Positions 45,861 through 58,093 of a stretch of 64,000 nt of DNA are shown piece by piece; within the stretch, counting starts at the first letter, position 1; each line of letters begins with the position of its first letter. A model generated the notes under the pieces. The model saw only the letters and a list, made by a program, of their open reading frames with translations. It ran no database searches and was not told the origin of the DNA. A program made the position numbers and the translations under genes. The DNA is taken from contig JAILWY010000015.1 in NCBI GenBank assembly GCA_022113835.1, positions 1,364,001-1,428,000 on the forward strand, in the 5' to 3' direction. The DNA is from Atopsyche davidsoni (Eukaryota > Arthropoda > Insecta > Trichoptera > Hydrobiosidae).

Positions 45861-47468
45861 TGTGCTGATTGCATTACATTCTTTTACACGTTTGTATTAT
45901 GATTGCTTTCATGCATTTCAACAGAAGCTACCTTATCATATAAATATAATATCAACAACAAATATAAATATCAAAATTACTATGAAATAACGATCATCCT
46001 GTTTGCGAGAGCTTTTGCTTTCTTCGTACTTCACTTTTTTTGTTAAAGCGCTAATAAAAAAAATTATAATCTTCTAGGTACTAATCAATTTGAATTTGTT
46101 GTTTAAAGTACAATGAATATATACAAAATGTTTTAGAAATATCCACAATAAACAATACACAACACGCGATAAAAATCTTAAATTTTTTCATCGCCATGCA
46201 TAAAATATTATGATGTATTGGTGTTAAAAAAAATCATATGTTTAACATATTAAACAACTTGATCTTAAATCATAAAATTACCCTTATTTATGAATGAAAT
46301 CGAAGCTCGAGTATATAGCCTCTGCGGAAACGAAGCGCGAAGTAGAAAATGTCTCGCTTAGAACAAAGGAGGCTTTGGCGGCGCATTAAGGGTGGAAATA
46401 TGAATATAGAGCAAGGCTCGCGTGATTCCTCCCCCGTTTCCTTGATCTTTTTCAGTACCGATACTCGTTACTAGAAGGATATTAAATTTGTTATTCTTCA
46501 TGGAGACATCCACAAGAGCATCGATTTTCTTCTTTATTCTGTTGCATGTCTGATAGAATACCATTTTTTTATCGTATCTATAGAGTAAATTAAATAAATA
46601 TTTTATTGCAATTTTTAGCTATCATTCTTTCATGTTAAAACATTACATTTTTTTTTGTTGAATTTAGTTTTAACTATAAAAATTACAACAAACTTTTTTT
46701 GCGTTTTTCTCGTATTAACAAAGAAAATGCCCGAGGCGTCAAATGCCGAATAAAACGCCAATTTTTTTTTTCTTTACATTCATATCCAGTTTTGTATTAA
46801 TTTGCTGTCTCTTTTATTTCACTGATGATATCTAGTAATGAGTTCGAAACCTTGTAAAAAGTGAGGTAGTGAACTGTTTACGAAGCCGCAAGGTTGTTTT
46901 GATCACTTGCAAGTCTTATTCTTGTAGAGGAGACCATGACTTTGGTAGGTATTCCAGTGGCGCACACCTTCACCCGGACAGCAGTGCGGATACAGTGGTG
47001 GGCGTAAATAAAATTAATTAACATACAGACCACTGCGCAGGTGCGGCTCGTGAAATAATTCTCTGCAAATTAACTCTTGCAGTACGTCTTAATGCGCGCG
47101 ATATATTACTACAACGCCACTGGAAACCAGGCCTTCCTAAACACGTTTAAGTCTTCCATATATTATATTTAATCCACGAGTAGTTGTCATCCGATCTTAA
47201 CGTGTAGACTTCTACAGGGCTTTTTTTAAGAGAAAGAATATCTTTACACATAAAACGGAGAGAAATATCCTCGAATTTTTTAAAATGTTTTATTGTAAAA
47301 ATGCATACTATCACAGTGTGGCTATTTATATGAATTTTATTAGTAAATTGAAATTTCAATATTTTAAATACTGGCACAACTAGTTTTGCTAATTTACTAC
47401 GATGTCATCTTCGAGCAGATCTTTTGCATGGGGATGCAAATGCAATGAAAATACCTATATTAACCATA
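45861..47468. other. AT-rich DNA with two GC-richer strips
   Basis: Strips at 46310-46450 and 46900-47120 are GC-richer; the second includes AAAATTAATTAACATACAG and TTAATGCGCGCG. No gene or transposon end seen. Confidence 0.5.
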
Positions 47469-48110
47469 GGACCGATTCCGCCCTGCAAATGGTCGATGAC
47501 AGCGAAAAATTAAATTGGGGGTGCATGAACCGTAAATGGGGATCTACGAGAGTGAATCCCATTTATGCAGGTCATCACCAAAATACCACAATGGATTATC
47601 AATCCATACGGTGACATTGAAGAATCAGAAGTCATACTACAAGAAGAACTGATCGGAATAAGCACTAATGAAGAACTGAAGGTGCAGTTTAGAAAAGGAT
47701 ATCAGCAATTTTGGCTGCAGAGAGACATATTTGCTATTTATACTGCATAATGGACTATCGCAAGAAGGTTTTCGATAGCTTTTCCATCTTCATACCTCGT
47801 GGAAAGGGGTTTTAAGTGCGGTTGCCATTCTTCTAACAAAAAAAAAAGAAATTGAAAATCACTTGGCGAGTAGGTTTAAATTTAAATCTGAAGCCAAAAA
47901 TAAAAAAATTGCTATCAAAGCACCAGACCCATCCCTCCCTTTAAAAGTATTGATTTTTATAGTGAATGTTACTATATTTTCATTTTGTGTATTTTATTTA
48001 TAAAGCTTTACAATAAAATCTAGAACGGACAATAAATCCGGTCAAATGTAAAAATTCAATATTAGCTAGGCTCTACGTAAAACAGGAAAACTTGACCTCG
48101 GATTTGAACG
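47469..48110 (+). mobile_element. Degraded hAT element of ZBED5 type
   Basis: Terminal regions match the hAT copies at 54103 and 58315. GGTCGATGACAGCGAAAAAT, GGGGATCTACGAGAGTG and CAGGTCATCACCAAAAT lie on the left, and TAAAAATTCAATATTA with AAACAGGAAAAC on the right. The outermost TIR bases are eroded and no target duplication is seen. It retains more transposase coding (47616-47935) than the other copies in the window, so it is closer to the parent element. Confidence 0.75.
47616..47935 (+). pseudogene. hAT (ZBED5-like) transposase C-terminal remnant
   Basis: Reads EELKVQFRKGYQQFWLQRDI, then a TAA stop (47748-47750), then in the same frame WTIARRFSIAFPSSYLVERG. After the A run near 47838 a frameshift leads to NLKPKIKKLLSKHQTHPS. 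This is the C-terminal dimerisation region and the HQxHPS end of ZBED5/SCAND3-like hAT transposases. The BED finger and most of the catalytic core are absent. One stop and at least one frameshift make it non-functional. Confidence 0.85.
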
Positions 48111-48235
48111 ATGAAAAAATATATTTGATTAAATATCGTATGATATTCAGAATAAATCTGTTGGAAGTTTTAATAAACGAAATAATATTTTACAGAAAAA
48201 AAAAATGGTTTATATAAAGAGTATCGGGTGAATAT

Positions 48236-48620
48236 GAATAGTGACCGTTATTGCGATATGCTGCGAAAATTTTTGGGCCCAGAGTTGCATGAGTTTCAAG
48301 GTTTCAACTCAAGAACGTGGTTTCAACAAGACTTGCACTTGCCATACATCCAATCAATCAATTGAAGCTGTTAACGAATTATTCACGTAGAGGTAACATC
48401 AACTGGCCTCCCAGAAGCCCCGACCTTAGTCCTATTTCGTATGGGGATACCTTAAAAGTAGGGTTTATGAGAACAATCACGGAATTGAAACAAAACATCA
48501 GGTCAGAAATGGGGCAGCAATATCGAGGACTATGTGTCAGCGTGTTATCAGCAATCTTCGTTTCAGATTAGAAGAGTGCCAGCAGCCCGTAACGGTCACC
48601 ATTTGGATAATTATACATTT
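48236..48620 (+). pseudogene. Tc1/mariner-superfamily (DDE_3-like) transposase remnant
   Basis: The first frame gives SDRYCDMLRKFLGPELHEFQ and then SRTWFQQD (second catalytic Asp codon 48330-48332). A frameshift follows. The next frame gives RGNINWPPRSPDLSPI, with the third acidic residue at 48422-48424, then TELKQNIRSEM. Another shift gives CQRVISNLRFRLEECQQ. This order is that of the widespread insect WFQQDGAxxH...WPPRSPDLSPLDxFLWG transposases. No terminal repeats are found. It is unrelated to the mariner at 23808. Confidence 0.85.
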
Positions 48621-48959
48621 TGTATTCTTATAATCAGTTTCGCCGATTGATTAATGTGTTGGGTATAGATGATGGTAACAGGTTCGCCGAAATGGTTGAG
48701 GTGACACCAACTTCTTCAATATCGTAGGGTAGTAATCAGAAGGCGGCGAAAGAATTTGCTATGTTCTTCTATTGAATAATACAATTTAAAGTACAGGGTT
48801 ACCACGTCAAAAGGTACCGTAGGAGTGCTTTAAGAGGTGACTGTGGCTCTACCTTATATAGGGGCTTTAGTGCGTGCCTCCACAACATCCATTGGAATGT
48901 GCAGCGTCGTGGGTTGCCTGTACTTTGTAACTGCTGATACGCGAATTTCTTCTCTGATG

Positions 48960-49330
48960 AGTAAACAATATTGCACAATCATGTCTGGGAATTTGGGGTG
49001 ATTGACATCGCCACATCAGCAATAAAAAAATACGTGATTACTAATAGTTTTTGTTTTCCTGAACTAACAAATACCCGATACTCTCTTTGGACACTCTACA
49101 ATAGTTGGGAGCCACTGGGCTGCTGCTGCATTGCGCGCCCCACAATTCAAGAAGCGCCGTGGTAGCAGGGAGCACGGGATCCTTGCACCGGCGCCTCTGC
49201 GCTAAGTACACGCTAATGTTTGTTTGTTCGAGCAAACAAAGCGAGCGAACAAACAGCGGCGCGGAAAACGCCCGCGCGGCTACCAGATCCGGGACATTAC
49301 AATTAATTAAGGCCTAATTTGTGGAGTCTG
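48960..49330. promoter_or_regulatory. GC-rich island with inverted forkhead-type sites
   Basis: TGTTTGTTCG (49221-49230) and CGAACAAACA (49246-49255) are perfect inverted copies, each containing a forkhead-type ACAAACA core, with a third AGCAAACAAA between them. CGCGGAAAACGCCCGCGCGG and ACAATTAATTAAGGCC follow. Opposed frames of 64-70 codons have no known domains. Possible enhancer, by inference. Confidence 0.32.
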
Positions 49331-49626
49331 GGCGCAATTATGCAAAAACAGAGCCTTATTAAAAGGCTTTCAATGTACCCTTAATAATTTGATGTAGTCG
49401 TATATTCACCGCGCATTCATGAAATATTCCTATATTTTTTACACCCGAGCGGGTGACAGAGAATCTGATATAGGGGTTTCTGCAAACGTGCTCCTATAGA
49501 AAACTTGAATGCCACGAGGAAAGAGAAAATTATAAAAAAAACCTTGCACATAACATTAAATTTATATTTTTTATTTAAAAATCAACGTTGCATTTGAGCA
49601 AAAGTCATTTAGACTCAAATAGTTTA

Positions 49627-49975
49627 GAAATTCAATATTTTTGACAGAGAGTACTTGGTGGAATTTCATTTTAATATTTTTGAATAAAATACTTGAGAGA
49701 TTTTCCACATTTTTATTTTTATTAGTGACCGGTTTCGCCAACCTTTCACGTTGGCATTATCAAACAGAGTGAGATTTTATATAATAATAAGCAATCAGGT
49801 AAACAATTGTTAGAGGGAGAGGTTGTTGGAAAGAGAGAGAATGATTGTCAGGTGGTAAGAGCTAATGTGATTTTAATGTACCTGACATGTGGAGGATTCT
49901 ATATAATTGCAAATTTTTGTGAAAGGTTGACGAAACCGGTATTTTATTCAAAAATATTCAAATAGTTTACTCAAG
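49627..49975. mobile_element. Foldback repeat family F1, broken copy
   Basis: The left arm is complete from GAAATTCAATATTTTTGACA (49627) to GCATTATCAAACAGAGT (49770). About 145 bp of unrelated sequence follows, including GAGAGGGAGAGG-like purine stretches. A partial right arm then reads GTGAAAGGTTGACGAAACCG to TATTTTATTCAAAAATATT (49919-49961). The left arm carries an intact hammerhead-like motif; the right arm keeps only the 3' half of one. Confidence 0.72.
49724..49766 (-). ncRNA. Hammerhead-like ribozyme motif (family F1)
   Basis: Same layout as 25220-25262 on the other strand: UUGAUAA plus U (49763-49756), perfect stem II GCCAAC/GUUGGC, GAAA (49736-49733), C(CG)G, UC, and predicted cleavage between 49727 and 49726. 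Stem I is reduced to 2 bp (UGU against ACU), so the motif may be decaying or need a partner strand. Confidence 0.48.
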
Positions 49976-51150
49976 ATGTATTCCGCAAACATTAAAACGT
50001 AAGAACATTACTATTTTGTAATATATTGAATATTTACGTATTTTTTTCACACGTGAAACAACGAGAAAAACGACAAATATTAATAAAATGACAACAAATA
50101 AAATAATTTCTTTTTTTCGTTCTTTCAAGTAATCTTTAGGAACCAAAAAAATTGCCCCAATTTATAATTTTTTTTTTTCTTCAAATTTGAATATGAATTT
50201 GAAACCTTCAAGTTTTTTGCACTTTTATTGTATTTACATAAATACCGCGTACATTCAGCAAATATCCAATCGATGTTACGCAAGACAGTCTATTTTTCAT
50301 TTTATTACGATGTCAAGACGTCTTTGCGTAAAAATATATTTCAACGCGGTACTTTATCTTCGTACGGATACATCGAGACGTGCCAGCACCGCGTGTATTC
50401 ATAATAAAAACTGATCATCCGCAAACAGTAAAAACACAGCCAGCATTACGAGCTATTAGAGCCTCCGAACTTATTTTTTTCATTGTTGTCGTCAAGTTTT
50501 TGGACAAAAAACAAGGAAAACCAGCGGACAACGCCGCACCAGTTCATTGAACCTGGCGTCCATTTTGGAGATTCGGCGTGCGACCTACATATTTGTTTTT
50601 TTTTTTACATGTGAACTGATTATCTGTGTAGTGATGTAGCGAATGTACGAGCTTCCGCAATGAAATATTTCACGGGACGCCATGTTTTTGTTAACTTCTC
50701 TCATCGTGAAAACAAGGGACGATTGTGAAAAACATATAACATGACACTATTCCGATTTTATGAACCAAAGCAAAATTACATATCATATAAGAGATAATCA
50801 CTCTATAATACTATTGCGTTAATTCCATGTGCAAAAAACCACTGCAAGTTTTGTTTATTTATGAATAAACGATTTTTGTGTACGTAATGTGTTGATAATA
50901 TTTATTATTTGGTATTTATAGTCAAATAAAATTTAAAAAATTTCAAGAAAAAAATATATTTCAGTTCAGAGAAAAGACGATGATAGACTCTTTAACGATC
51001 ATTTTTTTAGAGCACAAACATTTCGTTTCGTGTGAGTAATGCTGTTTATAAATAAAATTGCATTTTATCAAATCAATATATATATTTTTTAGTCATATAA
51101 ATACTTTCAAGTGCAGCATTTAAAATTTGCTTTAAAACGTTTCAAACCAA
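49976..51150. other. AT-rich DNA with a GC-richer strip
   Basis: 50330-50620 is GC-richer (CACGGGACGCCATG lies just beyond at about 50673). No gene or repeat end recognised. Confidence 0.5.
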
Positions 51151-51380
51151 CGGCAAACTAACCCCGCCTTCCGAGCTCACTCCGACGGTGGTTTTTGAGT
51201 TTCCCCGAGACGTATTACTAAAACAGTCGCATTCCCAGCGGTTTGCCAGACCTCTCCTTGCAATTTGTGAACTGTCTGACACTTGAAGCGTTTGGACTGC
51301 GCTCTTATTAAGCCGCCAGTTCAAGTAATAGGACATCTGCGTACCTGCACTCGCGCTGGTTTCTTTTCTGTTCAAATAGT
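51151..51380. promoter_or_regulatory. GC-richer island
   Basis: Contains CCCCGCCTTCCGAGCTCACT and AAGCCGCCAGTTCAAG. Frames on both strands overlap here and have no known domain. Confidence 0.2.
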
Positions 51381-51405
51381 AAATTCTCCATATATACGTA
51401 GGATT

Positions 51406-52920
<1,515 letters not shown>

Positions 52921-53170
52921 AAGGGACAATGCATTAGTTTGGTGAAGATCCATATTCATGATAAATAAGATACTTTTTTAAATGCTTCACGTGTGTTTTA
53001 TTTGATTTATCGCATGACTAGTTTCGACCATTCACCTGGTCTGTTCAAACTGATCATTTTAATTTTGCATGTGATGATGACCAGGTGAATGGTCGAAACT
53101 AGTCATGCGATAAATCAAATAAAACACACGTGAAACATTTAAAATGTTAATTAGTTATCTTATTTATCAT
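52921..53170. mobile_element. Foldback repeat family F2, complete palindrome
   Basis: The outer tail GGACAATGCATTAG and GGTGAAGATCCAT (from 52929) is followed by inverted arms ATGATAAATAAGATAC (52958) and its complement ending TATTTATCAT (53170). Both contain CACGTGTGTTTTATTTGATT. The arms meet around 53041-53065. The right arm holds a near-complete hammerhead-like motif (53066-53109, plus). The left arm (about 53011-53046, minus) keeps GACC/GGUC, GAAA, C(UA)G and UC but has lost the CUGAUGA strand. Confidence 0.75.
53066..53109 (+). ncRNA. Hammerhead-like ribozyme motif (family F2), C3 to G change
   Basis: Stem I UGCAU/AUGCG (53066-53070 and 53105-53109, four Watson-Crick pairs plus one G-U), core GUGAUGA plus U (53071-53078), stem II GACC/GGUC with an 8-base loop, GAAA (53095-53098), stem III C(UA)G, UC (53103-53104) and a GUC cleavage site. 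It differs from the motif at 23564 mainly by G in place of the catalytic C3, which should reduce or abolish cleavage. Confidence 0.52.
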
Positions 53171-53327
53171 AAAAAATATTACTTAAAAAAAAACTTTCGA
53201 TGCTAAGTAGCTTTTGATCTTACCACCCCTGCCTTTTATCGACAGACTGTAGTGCGATTCACAACTGCACCGACTCGTATACCGCTCTTACATAAAAAAA
53301 TGTAATATTACAATGTTTTATATAATT

Positions 53328-53407
53328 TATTATTATTTTAATGCAACGTAGTCTTCAGTCTTGCAATCCTTACGCTATACCAACAGTCTATAGTTCAGTA
53401 CAAAACT
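53328..53407 (+). repeat. Direct repeat, copy 1 (target of the small TIR element)
   Basis: TTATTATTATTTTAATG, then ACGTAGTCTTCAGTCTT, ACAGTCTATAGTTCAGTACA and AAACTG match 53712-53793 with substitutions. Together with 53622-53650 it forms an interrupted copy of that repeat. Confidence 0.65.
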
Positions 53408-53621
53408 GGGTACTTGTTTTTTATCCGACCACCAAATTTTTTCAATGTACATGTACTCGCAGAGATAAGAATCTATCATATGACGATGAGTCCCGTTGTG
53501 GCGTTTATTTCATTCATTGCAGATTTCCATGACCGCTCGATTCGTTGGGTTAGGTTAGGTTAGGTTAAAAAAAAAAGATTTAGTATAAGTTTTTTGGTGG
53601 TCGGATAAAAAACAAGTACCC
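53408..53621. mobile_element. Small TIR element carrying telomere-like repeats
   Basis: A 214-bp element with perfect 29-bp terminal inverted repeats, GGGTACTTGTTTTTTATCCG at 53408-53436 and complement at 53593-53621. It is flanked by AAAACT on both sides (53402-53407 and 53622-53627) as a 6-bp target duplication. The related sequence at 53712-53800 lacks the insertion and so serves as an empty site. The interior includes three (TTAGG) units with edges (53546-53567) followed by poly-A. No coding. The superfamily is not assigned. Confidence 0.8.
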
Positions 53622-53711
53622 AAAACTGCAACACTCGTCCATCGCCCTCGCGTATTTTATTTTATATCCTAGCCATGGGGCAATATTTCAGTACTGTGTG
53701 ATGAGCGACAT

Positions 53712-53793
53712 TATATTATTATTTTAATGGAACGTGGTCTTCGGTCTTTCCATCTCTGTACCGACAGTCCATAGTGCAGTACACAACTGAAAC
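53712..53793 (+). repeat. Direct repeat, copy 2 (empty site)
   Basis: Related to 53328-53407: TATTATTATTTTAATGGAAC, then GTCTTCGGTCTTTCC, CGACAGTCCATAGTGCAG and ACACAACTG. It runs through without the TIR element, confirming the insertion point in copy 1. A shorter third match (GACTGTAGTGCGATTCACAA) lies at about 53245. Confidence 0.65.
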
Positions 53794-54094
53794 ACTCTGC
53801 AACCCTCCGACATCCCGGCCGAGTGGGCGCAGCTCTTGGCCCGCAGCCAGCGAGCACCCTGTATAAATCAGGCCCCGCGATGAGTTACGGCCGAGTTGCA
53901 ATATGTGTTTGCGAAATCTGCTATTGCATTTCTGAATTGCGTCTCGAGAGATAAGGGTATCTGATTCAACGCTCCTAGCTTCTTAATAAAACATCCACTC
54001 AATCATACAAACCATAGAGACCGCAGTCGTATAGTACATCAATAAACACACGGGCAAAGTGCGATATTAAATAACTAACATTTAGTAATGTTTC
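53794..54094. other. GC-richer strip, no gene seen
   Basis: 53800-53900 is GC-rich (CATCCCGGCCGAGTGGGCG). ACCCTGTATAAATCAGG near 53856 resembles one end of a CAGGGTG-type repeat, but no partner is found. Confidence 0.4.
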
Positions 54095-54102
54095 CTCTAA
54101 AT

Positions 54103-54677
54103 CAGAGGTTCCCAAAGTGGTCAATATCAACGCCCAGGGGTCGATTTTGCCCTGTAAGGGGTCGATGACAGCGAAAAATAAAATTAGGGGTCCATGAACT
54201 GTCAATGGGGGTCTACGAGAGTGGATCCCATTTAAACAGGTCATCACCAAAATTTAGACATTTCGTAAATGTCATAATGCACCGAACACAGATTGTACCT
54301 ATGTACTTTGTGACGAATCGAAGCCCTGAAACGTAGAAGTATTTTGTATGTTTTTAATTAATGTATTTTATTATATTTAAGATATTAAAATGGAATTCTA
54401 CCAAGTGTTCTCTGTCAAAAATATTGATTTTCTGAATGTTATTATATTTGCATTTTGTGTGTTTTTAATTAATAAAGGTAAAATTAACTTGACATGTATT
54501 TTAACTTTTTCATGTTTAAACCCACTGTACAGAAAGCCTTATGAAAGTGAGTTGTTCTATATAAGAGGTCAAAAATATGTTGAAGTTAATGAACTTGTAA
54601 AAATTCAATATTAACAAGGCAAAAAACAGAAAATCTCGACAAGGAGTCGACGGGACAACATAGTTTGGGAAACTATG
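54103..54677 (+). mobile_element. Non-autonomous hAT element, copy 1 of a tandem pair
   Basis: Ends CAGAGGTTCCCAAAG (54103) and GTTTGGGAAACTATG (54677). The 8-bp target duplication CTCTAAAT lies at 54095-54102 and 54678-54685. The left end matches the complement of the right ends of the copies at 54686 and 58315, so this copy is in the opposite orientation. The middle includes an F1 fragment (about 54386-54425, containing ACCAAGTGTTCTCTGTCAAA). No transposase is intact. Confidence 0.85.
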
Positions 54678-54685
54678 CTCTAAAT

Positions 54686-55184
54686 CATAGGTTCACAAAC
54701 TATTTTGTCCCGTTGACCCCTCGTCGAGTTTTACTGTTTTTCGTAGACCCCTGGCTTGCCAATATTGATTTTTTGCAAATTCATCATCTTCAAACATATT
54801 TTTGACATCTGATATATAGGGTGCGCCATGTTTTATGTCGGTATGTAAACATTGAATAACTATTTTTTTTTTTAAGGTTGACAACTGCACTGAAACCCTT
54901 TCCCGTGTGATATGAAGATGAAAAAACTATCAAAAACCTTCTTTCGATAGTCCATAATGCAGGATTAACAGAATTATTATGTAAGTACATATGTTCAATG
55001 TGTGTTCAATTATGACACTTACGGAATGCCTAAATTTTGGTGATGACCTGCTTAAATTGGATCCACTCTCATAGACCCCCATCTACAGTTCGTGGACCCC
55101 CAATTAAATTTTTTGCTGTCATCGACCCCATGAAGAGCGAAATCGACTCCTGGGGGTCGATATTGACCACTTTGGGAACCAGTG
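54686..55184 (-). mobile_element. Non-autonomous hAT element, copy 2 of a tandem pair
   Basis: Ends CATAGGTTCACAAAC (54686) and TTTGGGAACCAGTG (55184). The left target duplication CTCTAAAT (54678-54685) is shared with copy 1, and the right one is CTTTAAAT (55185-55192). So one element landed in the target duplication of the other. The minus strand retains a transposase fragment (about 54855-54955). Nearly collinear with the element at 58315. Confidence 0.87.
54855..54955 (-). pseudogene. hAT (ZBED5-like) transposase fragment
   Basis: The minus strand reads ALWTIERRFLIVFSSSY and then GKGFSAVVNL. It corresponds to the same C-terminal dimerisation segment as WTIARRFSIAFPSSYLVERG at 47751, and belongs to the ZBED5/SCAND3-like hAT group. 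Only about 30 residues survive. Confidence 0.75.
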
Positions 55185-55192
55185 CTTTAAAT

Positions 55193-55640
55193 AAATGATC
55201 ATGAAAACCTGTTTATTGGTCTGCAATCAAATCATACCCCTTCCCCGAGTAAACCTCCTGCACTGTAATCAAAATGAAAGTTACACGTAATTTCGAGTTG
55301 ATAACAAACCGAGCATATAGCGATACGCAGATAAGCGCACACTGGGCCGCGTCCAATTTCCCCCGGACAAAACCATATTCCAGATAAATACTAAAAATTT
55401 GCCTCCAAATCCGACGCACTGTGGTGTAACGATTCACTTGCTATGCGCAATTCCATAGGCTTTGTTTTTCAATTTCCGGTTATTCAAAAAGCGGAAGACG
55501 CCCCGGCCTTCCGTTTCCCGCGGCCCGATCGGCCAAATGTTCAAATGCTGAAAAACCACATCCCCTTCCGGTCGATTGGAAATTTTAAATTTACTTTTGC
55601 AATTTACGGGTGTAATCTAGTGTTCCTTGCGTTTTCATTA
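55193..55640. promoter_or_regulatory. GC-richer island
   Basis: 55230-55620 is GC-richer, with GGGCCGCGTCCAATTTCCCC and GTTTCCCGCGGCCCGATCGG. Frames of 66-74 codons on opposite strands lack known domains. Possible conserved non-coding element. Confidence 0.25.
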
Positions 55641-58093
55641 TAATATTTCATTTATATGGCTATTTTCCAACAACACTGCACAGCATTTTTCAACAAATTC
55701 TCCAACGTTTTGAAATAAATATTTTTAACAATTATCTCCTCCCAAACTTAATTTTTTTTTTAAGCGACAATAATTTGTTTTTTGTAGATGATAAGTTTTA
55801 AGTAATTTTGATAAAAACACTAGAACTTTTCCAATAAATGGCATTTAATACGCAATCTCATAAATTTTATTTTTCCAGACTTTTGTTCTTTGTTCATCCA
55901 TCAAAAAACAAAAAAAAAAACAAACACAATAAAGAGACGTCAATATTAATAACTCAGGCCGGAATTCGACAGGTTCTGAGCATTTGAAATATTACATTTG
56001 ACATTTATTTCTTGAAGTAGAACAGATGTTTTGACATTTATCTGCGCACTTGACAAGGCTCTGTTTCACCATCCGGCCCGCCCTGATCTGGAAATGACAC
56101 CTCAATTGCATCACACTTTCAACTTATCGTATCCCTCTCTCCAATTGCGACACTACCGTTATCTTTTCTCGTTTAATCAATTTAAACTTGAGTGTTGGTT
56201 AATCGTACATTTTTAATCTTGCAATACAACGAACATGAAATCAAGTTTTGCGATCCGTTATTATTAAAAAAAAAAAAAAACCACTACTACCCCAACTCCT
56301 TAAATTGCACCTTGAAAGCAATTTCCGGTTGAATCGTTGATTATTTATTATTTTTTAACTTATAAACGAGTCGCGTATTCAAATAGGTTGAATAACACTG
56401 ATTTAAAATATACGTAAAAAAATAGCACAGATATTTAAATAAAAACTCATAATGATAAATAATAACGCTCCTCAAAGAAGTTTTTAAATGCTTTACTTTA
56501 TATTTTTAAGCCCATCATTGATTAATTTGAATACTTATAATACATTAAAAGTGGCTTCGGTGTGAGAGAATTCGCAAACATTTTTTATGTTTTCTAACAC
56601 AATATTTATTTATTATAAGAAGTATTTTGGGTAAACTGAACGTTTTTATAAAGCTGTATTTTCATTTGGAAAATATATATTCCAAAAACAGGATTTTTTC
56701 TGAATAAAAAAATGCTTTGAAATATATCCAATTCTGAAAACAAAAATACGAACGAAGCCTGTCTTTGCCGGAACATCCGCAAAAACACGATTTCTACAAT
56801 GGAAGGTTGTTTGTTAATTCCTCATTGGAAGAAAAATAAATTCAATTCTGAAATTATTATTGATACAGGTAAACTAAACAGAACGAAAACACGATTGGGG
56901 ATGTCAAAACGGGACACGTCCACGAGCAGACACGCCAAACATCCCTATTGACTCAGCGAGAGTAAAAAAAGCTTTGGGGGTACTCGTATCATACATTTTT
57001 TTAAAATGTATTTTAAAAAAATTCCAAAAAAACTTAGGTATCGATAGTGAATTAATCAAATTGCTAAACATTTTACTTTTATCTTAAAATACTACGTAAG
57101 TGTAATACACCGTTTTTTCTTCTGAAGTTTCAGTCCCAGTACCTTTTAAATTTTTTTACGATTTGTATGTACATTGATTACCCAAATAGGTTAAGATTAT
57201 TTCAAATATGTCTGGTATGAATTTAGGTCAGAGCTTAAGTAAATGTGTTCAGTAAACTGGGCAGTTTCTGAAACCCCAAGGTGGCTGGCTGGATTTCGGT
57301 TTACAGAGCACTCCCTGTATTTGCAGTTACAATGCACCGTTTTCGGATAGATGCCTTGTGCAGTGAGAGGTTTCGAGTCATCGGTGACTTCCAACCATCC
57401 AATTGGAAGTCAGAAGCCCTTGTATCCGATCTTCCTCGCTGGATAATTCACTGGAGATGGTGTGGTTCACCCCTGCCGCAAACACTCGAAGCCGTACCCG
57501 CCAGATGCTGGATTTGCTCAACTGACTAAATACTACCTCAGATTTCTGCTTAGTTTAATAAACAATTAAACAGATTAGTAAATAAAAATCGCCAAATAGT
57601 TTTTTTGTGAGCGTTTTCGCCTTTCAAATGCCTTTTAAGACCAGTGATATTTGTTGGGAAATGATATTTCATATCAATAATATCAGAGACTTTTCAAGTT
57701 TCGAGTAATATAATAATTCAAAAGTTCAAAGTGATTACGATAAAATTTTCCTGAAAGCCTTGCACAAATTAACTAATATAATATACATACTATCCATACT
57801 AAATTTTTTCACAATTATCCAGTGGTTTTCAGCCAATCAATAGCAACCGGAAACTGATTTGCAAAATGGCGAAGTCGTTTTCCCCACACGAGAACTGGAA
57901 ATACACAAACCTGTTTTCATATGCAGATCACGCGTTCCCAGCAGTCTAATGAAAACAAATGTGGGCAACATTCTGATAATGTAGGTTCACATTTGATTAC
58001 TGAATATTCAATGGATCCGCATTTTATACTCATACTGGCTCTTTGTGTAAACAATATATATTAAGGTTCAAATGTAATACAGCAACAATTGTT
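55641..58093. other. AT-rich DNA with GC-richer strips
   Basis: Strips at 56040-56170, 56880-56980 and 57260-57540. The last carries an 82-codon frame (57281-57529) without a known domain. CAAAATGGCG at about 57862 is a Pho/YY1-like core. No transposon ends. Confidence 0.45.

Noticed and set aside
46822..46858. CTGATGAT followed by CGAAAC, hammerhead-like spacing
   Set aside because: The intervening bases do not form a stem II hairpin and no stem I or proper UH cleavage site is present. Treated as coincidence.
46861..46885. TGAGGTAGTGAAC resembling let-7
   Set aside because: Only the first nine bases match the mature sequence and no surrounding hairpin is apparent.
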